A stretch of DNA of 64,000 nt from Acanthosepion pharaonis (Eukaryota > Mollusca > Cephalopoda > Sepiida > Sepiidae): positions 82,501 to 146,500 of the forward strand of contig CAHIKZ030002623.1 of assembly GCA_903632075.3 (NCBI GenBank). The letters are read 5' to 3'. Below, piece by piece: positions 1 through 11,515 of the stretch. The notes under the pieces are model-generated. The model was not told where the DNA came from. It saw only the letters and a list, made by a program, of their open reading frames with translations, and did no database searches. Position 1 is the first letter of the stretch. Every line of letters starts with the position of its first letter. Position numbers and translations under genes: made by a program.

Positions 1-699
1 TATCTATCTGTATCGGAAACAAGTTAGGCGTTTTTGCGAGTTCGATCCAAATTGGGCATATTAAAAGTTTATAATGTCAAATTCAGCTTTGACCCATCAA
101 TATAAGGACATGTGCACTTGTAATGTGTTGACTGATATTTTCCTTGGGAAATTGCATAACCATGCTGAATAAGGTATTACTTGAAATATGGCAGATATTT
201 TCACAGGCGTTTATTGATTGATGACTGCATCTCAAAAAAGAAATCTTTTTTCCATGCTTTGACACTTGAAATGCACGTAATAAAAATGTCACTGCCATTT
301 CATTATCCAAATAGGCTTGAACAAGTCGGTATCGTTGAAACTTGAACATAGATAATTTAAAATCATCTAAGGAAATATGACATGATTATTGCTTGATATA
401 TTTTCATATAGTTACTGTATTCCTAAATAAGTGTTTTCACAAAGAAAAAATGAAAAATAGATCAGATAATATTTAGCCTTTTGTCAATAAAATTGCAAGA
501 CTGACAAAGAGCAGAAACTATACAACCATGACAATACTAACCTAATAAGTAAACGTCCGATATACATTGTCTGAACAGGTGATACTGCTGTTGATTTAAA
601 TATATCAAATCTCACTATTAGAACTATTATTCACGAAATAGATTTCTGATGTCCAGAAGATTTTAATTGTTTATACAGTAATCATGACAGCTTACTTCG
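1..699. other. AT-rich sequence, nothing recognised
   Basis: I see no repeat, RNA gene or coding pattern here. The 88-codon minus-strand frame at 83-349 has no recognisable motif and no splice context, so I treat it as chance. Confidence 0.5.
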
Positions 700-2995
700 T
701 TGCCATTTGTTTAATGCGTTGTGGAATGTCCGCATCTTGCATTTATTCGTCTCTAATCACCATTTCTGATGGTGCGGCTGCTACCATTAGAAGCTCGTTC
801 TGCTATCAACGATCACAGTAGGAATCGTTCCGAGATTTCCTTCACAATGTCCCAAGGGAGGTTGTGTTTACGCTCCCCGATGAAGAATGTGCTTCCGAGG
901 TCTCCTTTTGGATTAAAGCTGGAATCGAAGCTTTCATCCCCTCAAGGAAAAATAAGGTCAAATCACGCTCCTCCCCTTGGTTCTCCGCTGCTTGCTCAGC
1001 TGCCATTGCCCAAAGGAATCACTTCTTCCAACTATATCGTAGCGACATGTCTGACTGCAATAGACATCTCTTTGTCTCTGCCCGTAACGAGTGTAAGCGT
1101 GTCCTCAATGAAGCAAATACACTATTTGTTGCTCGAATGAAAGAACGTATTGCATCTCGCATTTTTAGCTCCAAGGATCATTGGCGTCTCTGCAAGTGTC
1201 GTACTTAACAATAACAAATCCTCTACACATCCTTTGTTCAACCATTTCGAGGTTCTGACCTCTTCTGCCGATAAGGCTGAGTGCTTTGCTCGGAAATTCT
1301 CATTCAATTCAATGCTCGACTCTTCCGGTGTACACACACCAGATTTCTCCCTTATGACTGTGGTTCTATTCTGCAACTTGCAAATAAACCCTTCATCGGT
1401 ATTGGGGCTTATGTCTAATTTAGACCCCCACATAGCTTGTTGTGGAAACGGGATACCAGCCATTGTCCTGAAGATTTGTGCACCTGAACTGGCCCCTGAC
1501 CTCTCCAAATTATGTTACTGCCTCAAAGAATCGTTTTTTCCAGACTGTTGGAAGTCCTCATCCATTGTTCCTGGCATTAAGAACACTGAAGACCCTACTG
1601 ACCCTTTTAATTACCATCCTATCAGTCTCCTACCCCTCTTCGCAAAGTCTTCGAAGCTTTAATCAACGCAGAAGCGGTTAAGCATTTTACATCCCATGAT
1701 CTGCTCTCCGACAAGCAATATGGTTTCCGCTTTGCCCGTTCTACAGCTAATGTGCATACGGCCATAACTGAAATTGTTTACCAAGCTTTTCATAATAATA
1801 GAGAAGCTCGTGCCGTGGCTCTAGATATCTCCAAGGCGTTTGATAGGGTTTGGCATGCCGGCCTTCTTCACAAGCTTCAGAATTACGGAATTGCAGGTCG
1901 ATTGTTTGACTTAATACAATCATTCCTGTCAAACAATGTATTGAATGCCGTTGTCAACGGATCCTCCTCCAGCTCCTATCCCACGAAAGCAGGTGTTCCC
2001 CAAGGCTCCATCCTAGGCCCTACTCTGTTCCTTATCTTCATTAACGATCTTCCTGACGACATAGGTTCCCAAGTGGCCATCTACGCGAGCGACACTACAA
2101 TTTACTCCTGCCTTAAAAACAAATCTAGATTCGCTGATAAAGCTAACCTGTACGTTTGTCTCGAAAAGGACCTCCAATCGGTTGTGGACTGGGGCAGGAA
2201 TTGTCTGGTTAACTTTAATGCATCAGAAACAAAAGTGCTCTCTATTACTCACCAGAGAGAACTATCCCTGCCCAACATTACAATGTCTGACGGTCAACTC
2301 CACGCGAGCAACTTTTTACGACTACTCGGTCTCACATTGGCTGCTGAGATGGAATGAATACATTGAGTCAAGAGCTTCGTCCACCGCAAGGAAATTTGTG
2401 CCGCGCCAGGAATTTTTTCTCGCCGGACTCGATCCTTAACATCTACAAATCAACCATTCGCTCTTGCATGGAGTATTGCTCCCATATATGGTCTGGAGAC
2501 CTTTCTGTTTTTCTCAAGGTTCTTGATAGAATCCAGAGACGGATATGCCTTGGTCTAGCATCTCGTCTACAGTCGCTCTCTCACAGTCGTGCCGTCGCAT
2601 CCCTCTGTCTTTTTTACAAATACTTTCAAGGTAACTGCTCCAATGATCTGATTTCGCTGGTTCCCAAACATCAAGAATTTAAGCGTTCAACTAGACTGGC
2701 GTCTCTTTCTCCCAATTTCACTGTCGAAACTCTGAAATGTAGCCCTCTATTCTACTCCAATAGCTTCATGTCTCGCACTTCTCGCCTGTGGAACTCCATC
2801 CTCTTTTCCTGTTTCCCTGACAGTTATAATCTCCAACTATTCAAATGTAATGTCACTCGACGTCTCCAGATGCATTGATCTATCCCCTTATCCTTCTCTT
2901 CATCCTTCCTCTATCACTCGTATTTGTTCTCGCTCCAACTCTATGTAACCCCTTGCCTGCTAGTCCCTTCCCGCCTTGCTTGGGGTGACACTCTG
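700..2995 (+). pseudogene. Decayed Jockey/CR1-group non-LTR retrotransposon (LINE), RT and C-terminal region
   Basis: This is the remains of the second open reading frame of a LINE, whose product would copy element RNA into the genome by target-primed reverse transcription. From left to right the frames carry an endonuclease-to-RT linker (864-1208), RT fingers with PISLLP (about 1150-1662), RT palm with ALDISKAFDRVWHAGLLHKL and GVPQGSILGPTLFLIFINDLP (1752-2357), and the C-terminal domain with STIRSCMEYCSHIW (2354-2878). At least three frameshifts separate them: near 1200, near 1660 and near 2360. The catalytic YADD box reads YASD at about 2085-2096, so a metal-binding aspartate is lost. The 3' UTR ends in an A-rich tail at about 2994-3008. 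The endonuclease is missing or unrecognisable, so the copy is 5'-truncated. The left edge is approximate. Family assignment comes from motif order and wording, not from a search. Confidence 0.93.
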
Positions 2996-3009
2996 AAAAA
3001 AAATTAAAA

Positions 3010-4742
3010 TACTTATAATTTTTCAATTATTAAATAACATATCTTTCTGCATAAAATATTGCGACAAATGTGTTAAGAATGTTTGGCTCTTTGTATTGTT
3101 TCTGAAAATACATCAGTCTTATTCGTATACATTTTTTTATTATTATTATTGCAAGTGTCAGATCAAGTCATTAATGTGTGCTGCGCTATTCAGCCCTCGA
3201 TTTCCAGCGTCGAGAATAGTCAAATCTGATCAAGCATCATTATCCATGTCAGATTCTGCAAACATTATACGACAGAGGAAACATCTGGTCTGTAACTAAG
3301 CTATCGCAGATGCCATCGCATTCTATATGCTTTCATCCTGTACCTCATAATGTATTAACTTAGGTAAAAAGATGAAAACGACTAATGTTACGAGTAATAT
3401 AAACAAGGTCTTGGATATTTTGCATAAAAAGTTTATTCGACATGTAAACTACAGTTGTGATTTGATGGGTAAATATCAATTTGACTAGTTAACTCAAGAG
3501 TATATTAATCATTCGTCTAAATAATTTAATATAGTACCATTTTACACATTGATAATGTGTGTGTATATAATATATATATATATATATATAAGCAAAAGAG
3601 AATTTAGTATCACGCGTTTAGTCATTTAGGACTTTTTCGGGCTGAGATTATAACGTTGGTTCGACTCGTATAGGTATGAACGACGCGGGCTGCAAATATA
3701 TATATATATATGTATATATAAAACGTGTGAGTTTAAAGATAATATTTACAAATATTTCTGACTAATTACTGGGCACTTTTCTCTATCTACAGGATTTGGT
3801 CGATTTTAAGGTAGACTTTATTCCTTGGATGATTTATACAAGAATAAATTATATACTCTCTGTTTATGCCTACTTGAAACGATACATATAACGTGAAACA
3901 CGGTTTATTAAGAATATCGAATTCAAATTTGGAATTGGTTCAAAATGTACGAATCCGAATATTTAAAATGTGCTTCAAGATAATGTTGAATTTTCCCCAT
4001 CTCATATAACATGGTTTTAGAATGCCCGTTTCGAAACCAGCCTGTAAACGTAAAGAGATTTCCTTCAGCCATGAAGCGTATGCACCCACCATGACGCGGA
4101 GAGTGGCCATATAAATGCTTCACCTTGGATTATGTAAATCTTGTGCTTAGTGAACCAGTGAATCGTGCAGGTAGGAGCGTCGCATATATTGTGATAAATA
4201 TACGCGAGACGAGATGAAGTAGAAACCTGGATTGGTTGTGATTCTTATTCAAATGCGTTCAGAACCTGTTGGGATGCATGCAAACATAGAGTTCGGTTGT
4301 ATGTCATCGAGATTTACAGCTATCTCAATATATTTGTAGTGTTTGGGCGCAGCCTCTGAATATTTTGCAAACGGACAGATTTAATATGCCCTATGTATTT
4401 GTCCTCTGACGTTTAATACGTAAGATTTGCGGTATCTTTTTTGCATGAGTAGTTGGCTCTTGCAATTCTGTTTTGTTTTATTGCATTTTTGGCATAGCTG
4501 GAAATACAAGAAACACATGGAAGCACAAAGTACCTTCTGTAACTAGCAGTGGCAATCTAGTTTATATATATATATATATATATATAGTTTTAACGTATGT
4601 TATATTAGAGGATAAATTGCTAAATATCAGTGATAGGCCGTATGCAAATATGAAGTGAATGCAATCATAAGGCCATATGTGACCTCAGGATTGTGGTTAG
4701 CATAAAAAAAAACTGTCGCCTCTGATAGTTGATTTCAATGCC

Positions 4743-4744
<2 letters not shown>
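3010..4744. other. AT-rich spacer with short (TA)n tracts
   Basis: It holds (TA)n or (GT)n(TA)n tracts at about 3552-3592, 3696-3720 and 4562-4587. No gene or repeat family was recognised between them. Confidence 0.5.
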
Positions 4745-4808
<64 letters not shown>

Positions 4809-4840
4809 ATATATATAGTTATACGTGTGTGTGTATATAT
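4745..4840. repeat. (TA)n with interspersed (GT)n microsatellite
   Basis: A pure TA run covers about 4745-4800 and is followed by GT and TA blocks to about 4840. It directly abuts the left arm of the palindrome. Confidence 0.95.
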
Positions 4841-5034
4841 CAGGCGCAAACATTGATAATCCATGGTTATAATTTATTATAGTGGAATCGTATATCTGAC
4901 ATACAAATTCAAAAATGAAATCGGAAAATTCCAATTTGTTTTTGAATTTGCAGGTATAATGAATTGGAGCGGCATTACGATTCAATTGTAATAAATTATA
5001 ACCATGGAATATTAGTGTTTGTGTCTTTAATATT
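4838..5034. repeat. Long imperfect palindrome (foldback), ~90-bp arms, almost no spacer
   Basis: The left arm (4838-4926) and right arm (4929-5034) are reverse complements with scattered mismatches and a ~15-bp extra block in the right arm near 4960-4975. Matching landmarks are CCATGGTTATAATTTATTA at 4861-4879 against its complement at about 4988-5006, and AAATTCAAAAA near 4905 against TTTTTGAATTT at 4940-4950. The centre is GGAA-AA-TTCC at 4923-4932. TA tracts lie on both sides (4745-4840 and 5092-5125). It could be a foldback or MITE-like element, or two inverted copies of one short repeat. No target duplication was identified. Confidence 0.85.
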
Positions 5035-5088
5035 ATATACTTGCTCTGTCATGGATATTGAGCAAGACCTATCTTGTAACCTCTTGGA

Positions 5089-5091
<3 letters not shown>

Positions 5092-5125
<34 letters not shown>
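5092..5125. repeat. (TA)n microsatellite
   Basis: A pure TA run on the right flank of the palindrome. Confidence 0.95.
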
Positions 5126-5127
<2 letters not shown>

Positions 5128-7559
5128 TTCAAATAATATACCTAACTAAACATTCCAATAATTATACTATATAAAAGGGATATGTTGAATGATAATATAT
5201 TTTGGCCCTGAACAATAAATCTAACGGAAATATAACAAAAAATCACTGACAAACTCACCATACATCGACTTGTTTCTGGAAGCAAAAAATAATTTTACTT
5301 AACACAATAGGATTTTTAGCCTGAAAATTAAAATTCCTGTCTGTTTAGAAAAGATCACTTCATTAGTTCATTATTTTCATAAACACCATATTGTAGTAAT
5401 AAGAAAAATAAACAAGCCAAAGTGATATTTCAACCCGGAAAGGATGAGAATAAGTCACTCGTATTAACATGACACACTTGGGCATCGACAAAAGCCATCT
5501 ACAGACACATGCACAAGAGCACATGATTGCCATTCTTCCGTTATATTTTATCGTAGGTTAACAAACAAATCTCCGCTTATGTTAATAATATTCAATTTTT
5601 TTTTATCTACGCATATACATGCTTAGATACACTCAGATTGATTGTCATTGACGTAAATCCAAACATGAATCCTAAGTTCTGAATGTCTACCTTTAAAAAC
5701 GTATTTGTTGAAAAAGATTACTGATAATATTTAATTTATTATTGGTAATATTGTAACAATGTCTGTCCAAATTCTATTACCGGACACCAGATTAATAAAA
5801 TATTCATTGTCCCCTTCAATATAACTCTTGTATCGATTACAGATTTTTGTTTGTATTTTTTATTAATTCGAAAAGTTGAGACTTTATTCTTTGTGTTCAA
5901 CAAAATGTGCCCTCTTCCTTTAATCATATAAACTTTAATACACTAATTAAATTATTTTTCGAAAGATATATTTCAGATATCTATATTGGTTTCCTTTCTT
6001 TTGCATTTCATTTAAATTTAAATTATGTTTTGCATTGCTTGTTTAATTTTAAGTATACATTTTACAAAATGTAATAAATACAACATTCAATTTATTGACA
6101 AAATTAATGAAAGTTTGTCGTATCTATGTCAAGTTGTAGTCGTTTCTCTCTTAAATCCCCGACTGAGGCTTTTTCTGAATATAATGTATATAGAAACACG
6201 TTGAAATCAATGATACTTAAATAAATGAAAAGACTATATATATATAAATAAATATATACTAATTGACATCAACACTTGTGGCGGGACTTTGTTTTTCAAA
6301 TAAATTAAGAATACGGCTATCTCTAATTTCTTTGCTATGTATACGGACATTTAAATATTTATTGGCTACTCGGATATTTATAACGTACACAAATTTGGTG
6401 AACTAATTTGAGTCCAGGTAAAAAATTGGATATACAAAACAATGGGTTTAAAATAAACGATAATACATGTTATTAAAAAAATGTAATTACCTGTGTACTC
6501 AATAGAAATGAAAGGAAAATACCTTAACAAAGTTTGTGTGTATGTATGTTATAGACAGATTTTTTTACGCGCAAGATTTTAGAGAGAACTATAAAAATGC
6601 GTGTTCCTCGTTGGGGGACACTTCACCCACGTGTGACTACATATGTATGCATGTGTTAAAGAGGAAGAGAAGAATTGTCTTTCTTCATAGATTTAAAGAA
6701 TGTCTTCTAAAGAGCCGCTTTGGCGGAGACATGTGGGGTAAACCCAGGAACATTACAATGATCTGAGGGAAATCTATACTTAGAATGTTCTTTTTATTAT
6801 TATCTTTTAGACAGATCTCATTTCACGCAATGCAGTTTTAGGGAGCTGTGCGTCAAAGGTAGAATAAATAAAATAAATGGGGCGAGATCGTTTGGAATAC
6901 ATTCACTACTGACAATAATCAACCTTTTCGATAAACTTGTATACCAATCGTTTGTGAGCAAAGATAGAAGCGGCCTTTTCAAGTCACACATTGCAAAAGC
7001 CTACAAAAATACGTGTTTTACGTTGATTAAGTTAAATGGCTTTTGTAATGCTCTTGCTTTCTTTTTGGCACCAAACTTCCACAGGAAGACATGTGACATT
7101 AAATGTAAGAAAAAAAATTGAAGCAAAAAACAGCAATAGAAATAAAAAAAAAAGTTTACTTATTTAAATCTTTACGAACTGCCGATACTCCTGCCATTAA
7201 GCTTTCAGTAATGCCCATCTTTTTGTCGTGAAGTTAACTGTTCTTCCTTTTCAAGACATAATGAAAAACACAACACATTATCTCCCCTCAGAAAAAAATG
7301 TCTACGAATAAGGAAGGAAAACAAAGACTACAATAGGTGCGCATGCGCATAGTTAAACACGAGATGAGAAAACAATACCAATAATTACCCCTCGTTTCTC
7401 CGCTCGGAGAATTGTCGATACTTGAACATTGCTTTTATCTGCAGGCGTCCGTTGTTTTATACTTATTTACAAATTTATTTTACTTGCTCTCCATTGCGAT
7501 TGAAAGATTGAAGATTTTCTTTCTGGGGGAATGTTTCGGCTAATTAGTCGATAGGACTG

Positions 7560-7608
<49 letters not shown>

Positions 7609-7930
7609 TTTTGTTTGTAAAAATCAAATTGAGATGGAATCGGAATATTTTCATCAAAGTTTTGTTCCACGTATTTACCTTGTTTTAATTAATTACTTTT
7701 ACGAGATGGAAATATTCTTTATCTCAACTGATATATCGCAAGTAAATTCTGTCAACTAAAAAACAAATATTCAATCAGCACCTTGACGTGAAGTAATACT
7801 GAATACACTTGTCTCGCTAGATCCTTTAACATTGAATAATGAATTTGATACTCACTGGTTGCGCCATATATTCTGTCTTGTGCCAAATCTAAGCTACATT
7901 CAGGAAATTACTACAACCTTAATGCCCAGT

Positions 7931-7963
<33 letters not shown>

Positions 7964-8420
7964 CTACATTGACTTCGGCGAAAAAATTTGTAGACTGTTA
8001 GACAACTCGCAGTAAACATGTACTTCCTGTTTAAGGACATTAAAGTTTTAATGTAAATCGATATAAACGAATCAGTTTGAACACGTTCTCATCTAAAACA
8101 TGAGCTGGGAAAAGAAATATTGGTGCTTTTTATGTAAGATGTTCGCCAATGAATCAGACTGTGAATGTCTCATTAAACATTAGTACTTCGTGATTTTTGT
8201 TTTGTAAATATTGACAAATATGTAATATAAATAATCTTTTCTTTTTTTTTTTACATTATGAACAAAATCATTTTTTTAACTTGCGTCTAGAGTAAGAAAC
8301 GTTGCAGTCATTTTATTCTCACAGTAATTAACAATAGCATGATTAGTAGATATTGATATGGAACTCCGCTTTATTTAAATAATAGTGGCTTTATTGGTAT
8401 ATGGGTGTGTTAACTCCGCA
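5126..8420. other. AT-rich spacer, no gene recognised
   Basis: It holds (TA)n tracts at about 7562-7606 and 7934-7962. A faint resemblance among 6550-6620, 6800-6850 and 6960-7020 hints at a diverged internal duplication, but I could not align it convincingly. Confidence 0.45.
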
Positions 8421-8447
8421 AAATATTATGATTGTTTTACTTGAATT

Positions 8448-8571
8448 ATATTTAATTATTTTTTTTGTTTTTCATTTCAGGTAAGTGATTAATATTCTGG
8501 TTTTGAAGATCCCACTATTGTTTGGACATTTCAAGACGAAAAGTGGTCTATGGAAATTAAAGGTACGAATG
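8448..8571 (+). promoter_or_regulatory. Candidate recursive-splicing (ratchet) site with a possible RS-exon
   Basis: A long T-rich tract ends in TTCATTTCAG at 8471-8480 and is followed without any gap by GTAAGTGATT at 8481-8490. That is a strong acceptor fused to a consensus donor, the signature of a zero-length exon or recursive splice site. A second donor-like AAAG|GTACGA lies about 90 bases later (exon end near 8571), so the segment could also act as a short RS-exon. The first twelve bases after the junction contain stop codons in all three frames, so inclusion would truncate a protein. Use in vivo is unproven, and it would require a plus-strand host gene with a long intron here. Confidence 0.5.
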
Positions 8572-8828
8572 AAAATAATTACCTAATTTCTCTTGTGGTT
8601 TACAAAAATGAACCTTCATAAAGAGTATAATTTTCATATTGATTCTTAGTTCGTAATTTATAAAATAGAAAATTAAGGAAAAGCGAATGCAGTACATTCT
8701 GGATTAATTTTGCATGTGAAACGTTCGTACAACATTTAGCGTTTTGGATTATTTACGAACTTATTTGCGTCTATAATCTGGAAAATGGGTGGATTATTGT
8801 TGTTGAAGGAAAATGTGATTTTCATATA

Positions 8829-8862
<34 letters not shown>

Positions 8863-9914
8863 TTTTTTCGGAATGTATGGATATTTTTTTATATTCTATT
8901 CTCCTCAACACTGTCTTTTCATATTTAATTAAGTCTTACTATTATTAAACACTAATATTGTAGTTTCACATTTTTTCCTATCCGTGTCATAAGAATATTA
9001 AATTTGATATCCTCACGCATGCAAAAAGAATTTCTCAATTCTCCAACACGGGTATAATTTTTACAACGCATCGGTACTATACAAAGCCATTCTCGCAAAT
9101 ATTTAATTGAAAAGCCTTTTGTACAATTGAAAAAAATCAATTAGGTATTTAATTGAATCGAATTTAGGAATACAATATTTGTAAAATTTCCATTTAAATA
9201 TATGCTCTAATATAGAAATTTGTAAATGTGTTATGTAATAACATGATAGTTCCGTTTTATTTTTCAGTATTTAACTGTAAAGTATATAGCGCTTTTTTCT
9301 CTTTACCTCATAATATGTTCAAAATAAATTCTGAAAGATAATATTGAAGAGAATCCTTTAAGCTGCTCGTTGAATGAATTTTCGATTTAGTGTCTACTTG
9401 GACATGAGATAACCGAGTACAGATGAAAAACGTATAAAATTACTTGTAAATTTCAAGATATATTTATTTTTAATTCGAAATGCATTCTTCGTTCTTCCGG
9501 TGAAATGTATTCATGAACACTATGTCTTATTTATAATGTAAATAAAATGAAATATTGATAAATTATTAAGTTTTGAATATTACTTACTACATATATTCTA
9601 CTGGGATATTAATAAAAATTGAATTAATTTATTTTTCTTATGGTAACTCCAAGAGTAATCGATCTTTTCAGACTACAGATGCATGGGGTAAACTTACATG
9701 CTAGGAATATTGCTCTTCCAAGGAAAATATCTGAAGTAATTAATTTTCTATACTACCAGACGATTTTTATCCGAAAAGTTTTACATTTTTAACGAAAAAT
9801 TGGTAAGCATTAAGTAGTTGAAAGTTACATCATCTTTATTAAGTAAGTTAGAAAAAACTAATCTTTTATTGGCTTTTCTTTTTGTCATACGCTGATTTTA
9901 AAATATAGCTTAAT
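8572..9914. other. AT-rich spacer with (TA)n(T)n tract
   Basis: A TA run at 8825-8845 passes straight into about 23 T at 8846-8868. No gene was recognised. The 62-codon minus-strand frame near 9140 has no motif. Confidence 0.5.
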
Positions 9915-9917
9915 TAT

Positions 9918-9918
<1 letters not shown>

Positions 9919-9969
<51 letters not shown>
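9919..9969. repeat. (CA)n(TA)n compound microsatellite
   Basis: The run of CA dinucleotides from about 9919 passes into TA repeats ending at 9969, directly at the edge of the mariner-type element. It may supply the TA target of that insertion. Confidence 0.95.
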
Positions 9970-9971
<2 letters not shown>

Positions 9972-10677
9972 TGTTCCAAAAGTTTTGCGAACATTTTGAT
10001 ATTGAATATAACGAAAAGTACTGAGGATATAAAAACGCGCTTGACATATTCTGAAAGAATTAATCTCAAGTTTTACATGGAATGTTCAATGTGAGCACAG
10101 TTTGTCATACGGCAGACATCAAATGACTCATCTTCTGATATTTCTTGCATCGCAATGCAAATGTCACGACAAGCTGATTTATCACTCTCCTGCAACTGTT
10201 GGGTTAACTGTAGCTTGTAAGGTGCGAATTGCAGTCGTCTTTTTAAAACACGCCAAACAGTTGTAGGAAGCTGAAGTTACTTACTGTCTCATCTGATCGA
10301 TTTTCGCGGGCTCCGCTCGAAGGCAGTTAGAATTCGCTCAACCGTATCATCCCAAGTCAGAGGCGTCCCGTTCTTTTAGCTAGGCACAAACATCCATTCT
10401 TCATGAATTTACCATGCCATTTCAATATGCACTTCCTTTCCCGTGCCTCATTTTCGGATTTTTGCGCGAAATACACGTTGAATAAGTATCAATGATTTGG
10501 TTTTTGAAAGTTCAAGGACGCAAAACGCCTTATCTGGCTGAGAGAACGCCATTGCTGGATCTGAAAAAATATGAAAAAAATCATTTACATCACTAAAAAA
10601 CACAATGAATTTAGCCTTAAAATGGTACCAGTTTCATCTTACTACCATTCATAGTTCATCAGACTTCTGGAACACCC
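9970..10677 (-). mobile_element. Tc1/mariner (IS630-type) DNA transposon relic, ~708 bp
   Basis: The left end reads GGTGTTCCAAAAGTTTTGCG and the right end, on the opposite strand, GGGTGTTCCAGAAGTCTGAT, giving terminal inverted repeats matched over GGTGTTCCARAAGT. Both ends are flanked by TA-containing sequence, consistent with the TA target of the superfamily. Inside, the minus strand encodes only the N-terminal DNA-binding part of a transposase. At this length the catalytic DDE/D half is absent, so this is an internally deleted, non-autonomous or dead copy. Confidence 0.85.
10073..10552 (-). pseudogene. Truncated transposase, helix-turn-helix region
   Basis: Starting from an ATG complementary to 10550-10552, the minus strand gives AFSQPDKAFCVLELSKTKS, then after disruptions TPLTWDDTVERILTAFERSP (near 10310-10370) and, uninterrupted, TTVWRVLKRRLQFAPYKLQL followed by a run ending in a stop at 10073-10075. 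The wording and order match the paired helix-turn-helix region of transposases in the IS630/mariner group found widely in insects and other invertebrates. In-frame stops interrupt it near 10285 and 10395-10435. No DDE catalytic residues are present. It sits inside the terminal inverted repeats of the surrounding element, so the context agrees. Confidence 0.85.
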
Positions 10678-11227
10678 TATATTATAAGGTATAAAAATGT
10701 GCTTTTATGGGCATCCACTTTATTAAAACATCCTATCGGTGAGTAAAACTCATCTCACATTCAGCACAAACGTAATTTTATATATAATTATTACTTTCTT
10801 ATTCAAATAAACGCATCCACTTTTCACACTAAATGACGACAGCAGAAGATGCAACATGGAAAATCTCGAAAGCTTATAGGATTATTTATTTGCTCGATTT
10901 ATTCTATGTATAAGAAATTGTATTAATAGTTTATTTATAACATAACAATAAGATTATTTTATCGTGTCCATAATTTTTTGCTACAATCGAACATATTCTA
11001 TAGAATATTAAAAGATATATTTACAATACATATTTTCCACTAGCTTTTTTTCACTTGAGAATTTTGAGAAAATAACGTTCATTTAATCATATTTCTGAAA
11101 AAAAATTATCCTTTGTGAATGTCCGTTTTGAAATTTATCTGTTTTGTGCCTTAACTATAGCTTAATTTAAACTTTGTTAATATCTCTCCGAAACCAGTCG
11201 ATAAGGCACACCATAAAATATCTATTG
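10678..11227. other. AT-rich spacer, nothing recognised
   Basis: I see only A/T-rich sequence without recognisable genes or repeats. Confidence 0.5.
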
Positions 11228-11515
11228 TGGATTTGTTTTCTCATCTTTATTGCGTTCTTACGTTTTGTCTGATGTAAGCTCCGACCTACTTCATGTGATA
11301 TACGTTGGAATTTGGAAACGAATTAATTGTCTCCATTCGAATGAGGGTAGATTGTTCTAATTTCACGTGCCACGCCTTTATTTATTTTTTTTATATCGCC
11401 GTTTCATTTAATTCCATTTAGTAACTCAGCTCTGCAAGCTTGTGTTCCCTTTACTCTGGACATGTATTGAACACGGAACACATTTATGGATTAGTCAACC
11501 AACGCTTTTATCCAC
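11228..11515 (+). repeat. Interspersed repeat, copy 1 (second copy at 35346-35640)
   Basis: It is similar along its length to 35346-35640 in the same orientation. Shared landmarks are GTTGGAATTT/ATTGGAATTT, TTTAGTAACTCA (about 11420 and 35528), TGTTCCCTTT, and GGATTAGTCAACC/GGATTACTCAACC. The second copy carries a Penelope-like motif, so both may be fragments of a Penelope-like element, but this copy has lost most of that motif. Confidence 0.75.

Noticed and set aside
3600..3680. tRNA-like segment with TTGGTTCGACTCG
   Set aside because: A B-box-like motif is present but no convincing A box or stems; it lies between TA tracts and could be a worn SINE head, too weak to list.
4665..5149. Open frames on both strands near the palindrome with similar peptides (INYNHG)
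   Set aside because: The similarity arises because the palindrome is read from both strands; poly-Tyr-Ile parts are TA repeat.
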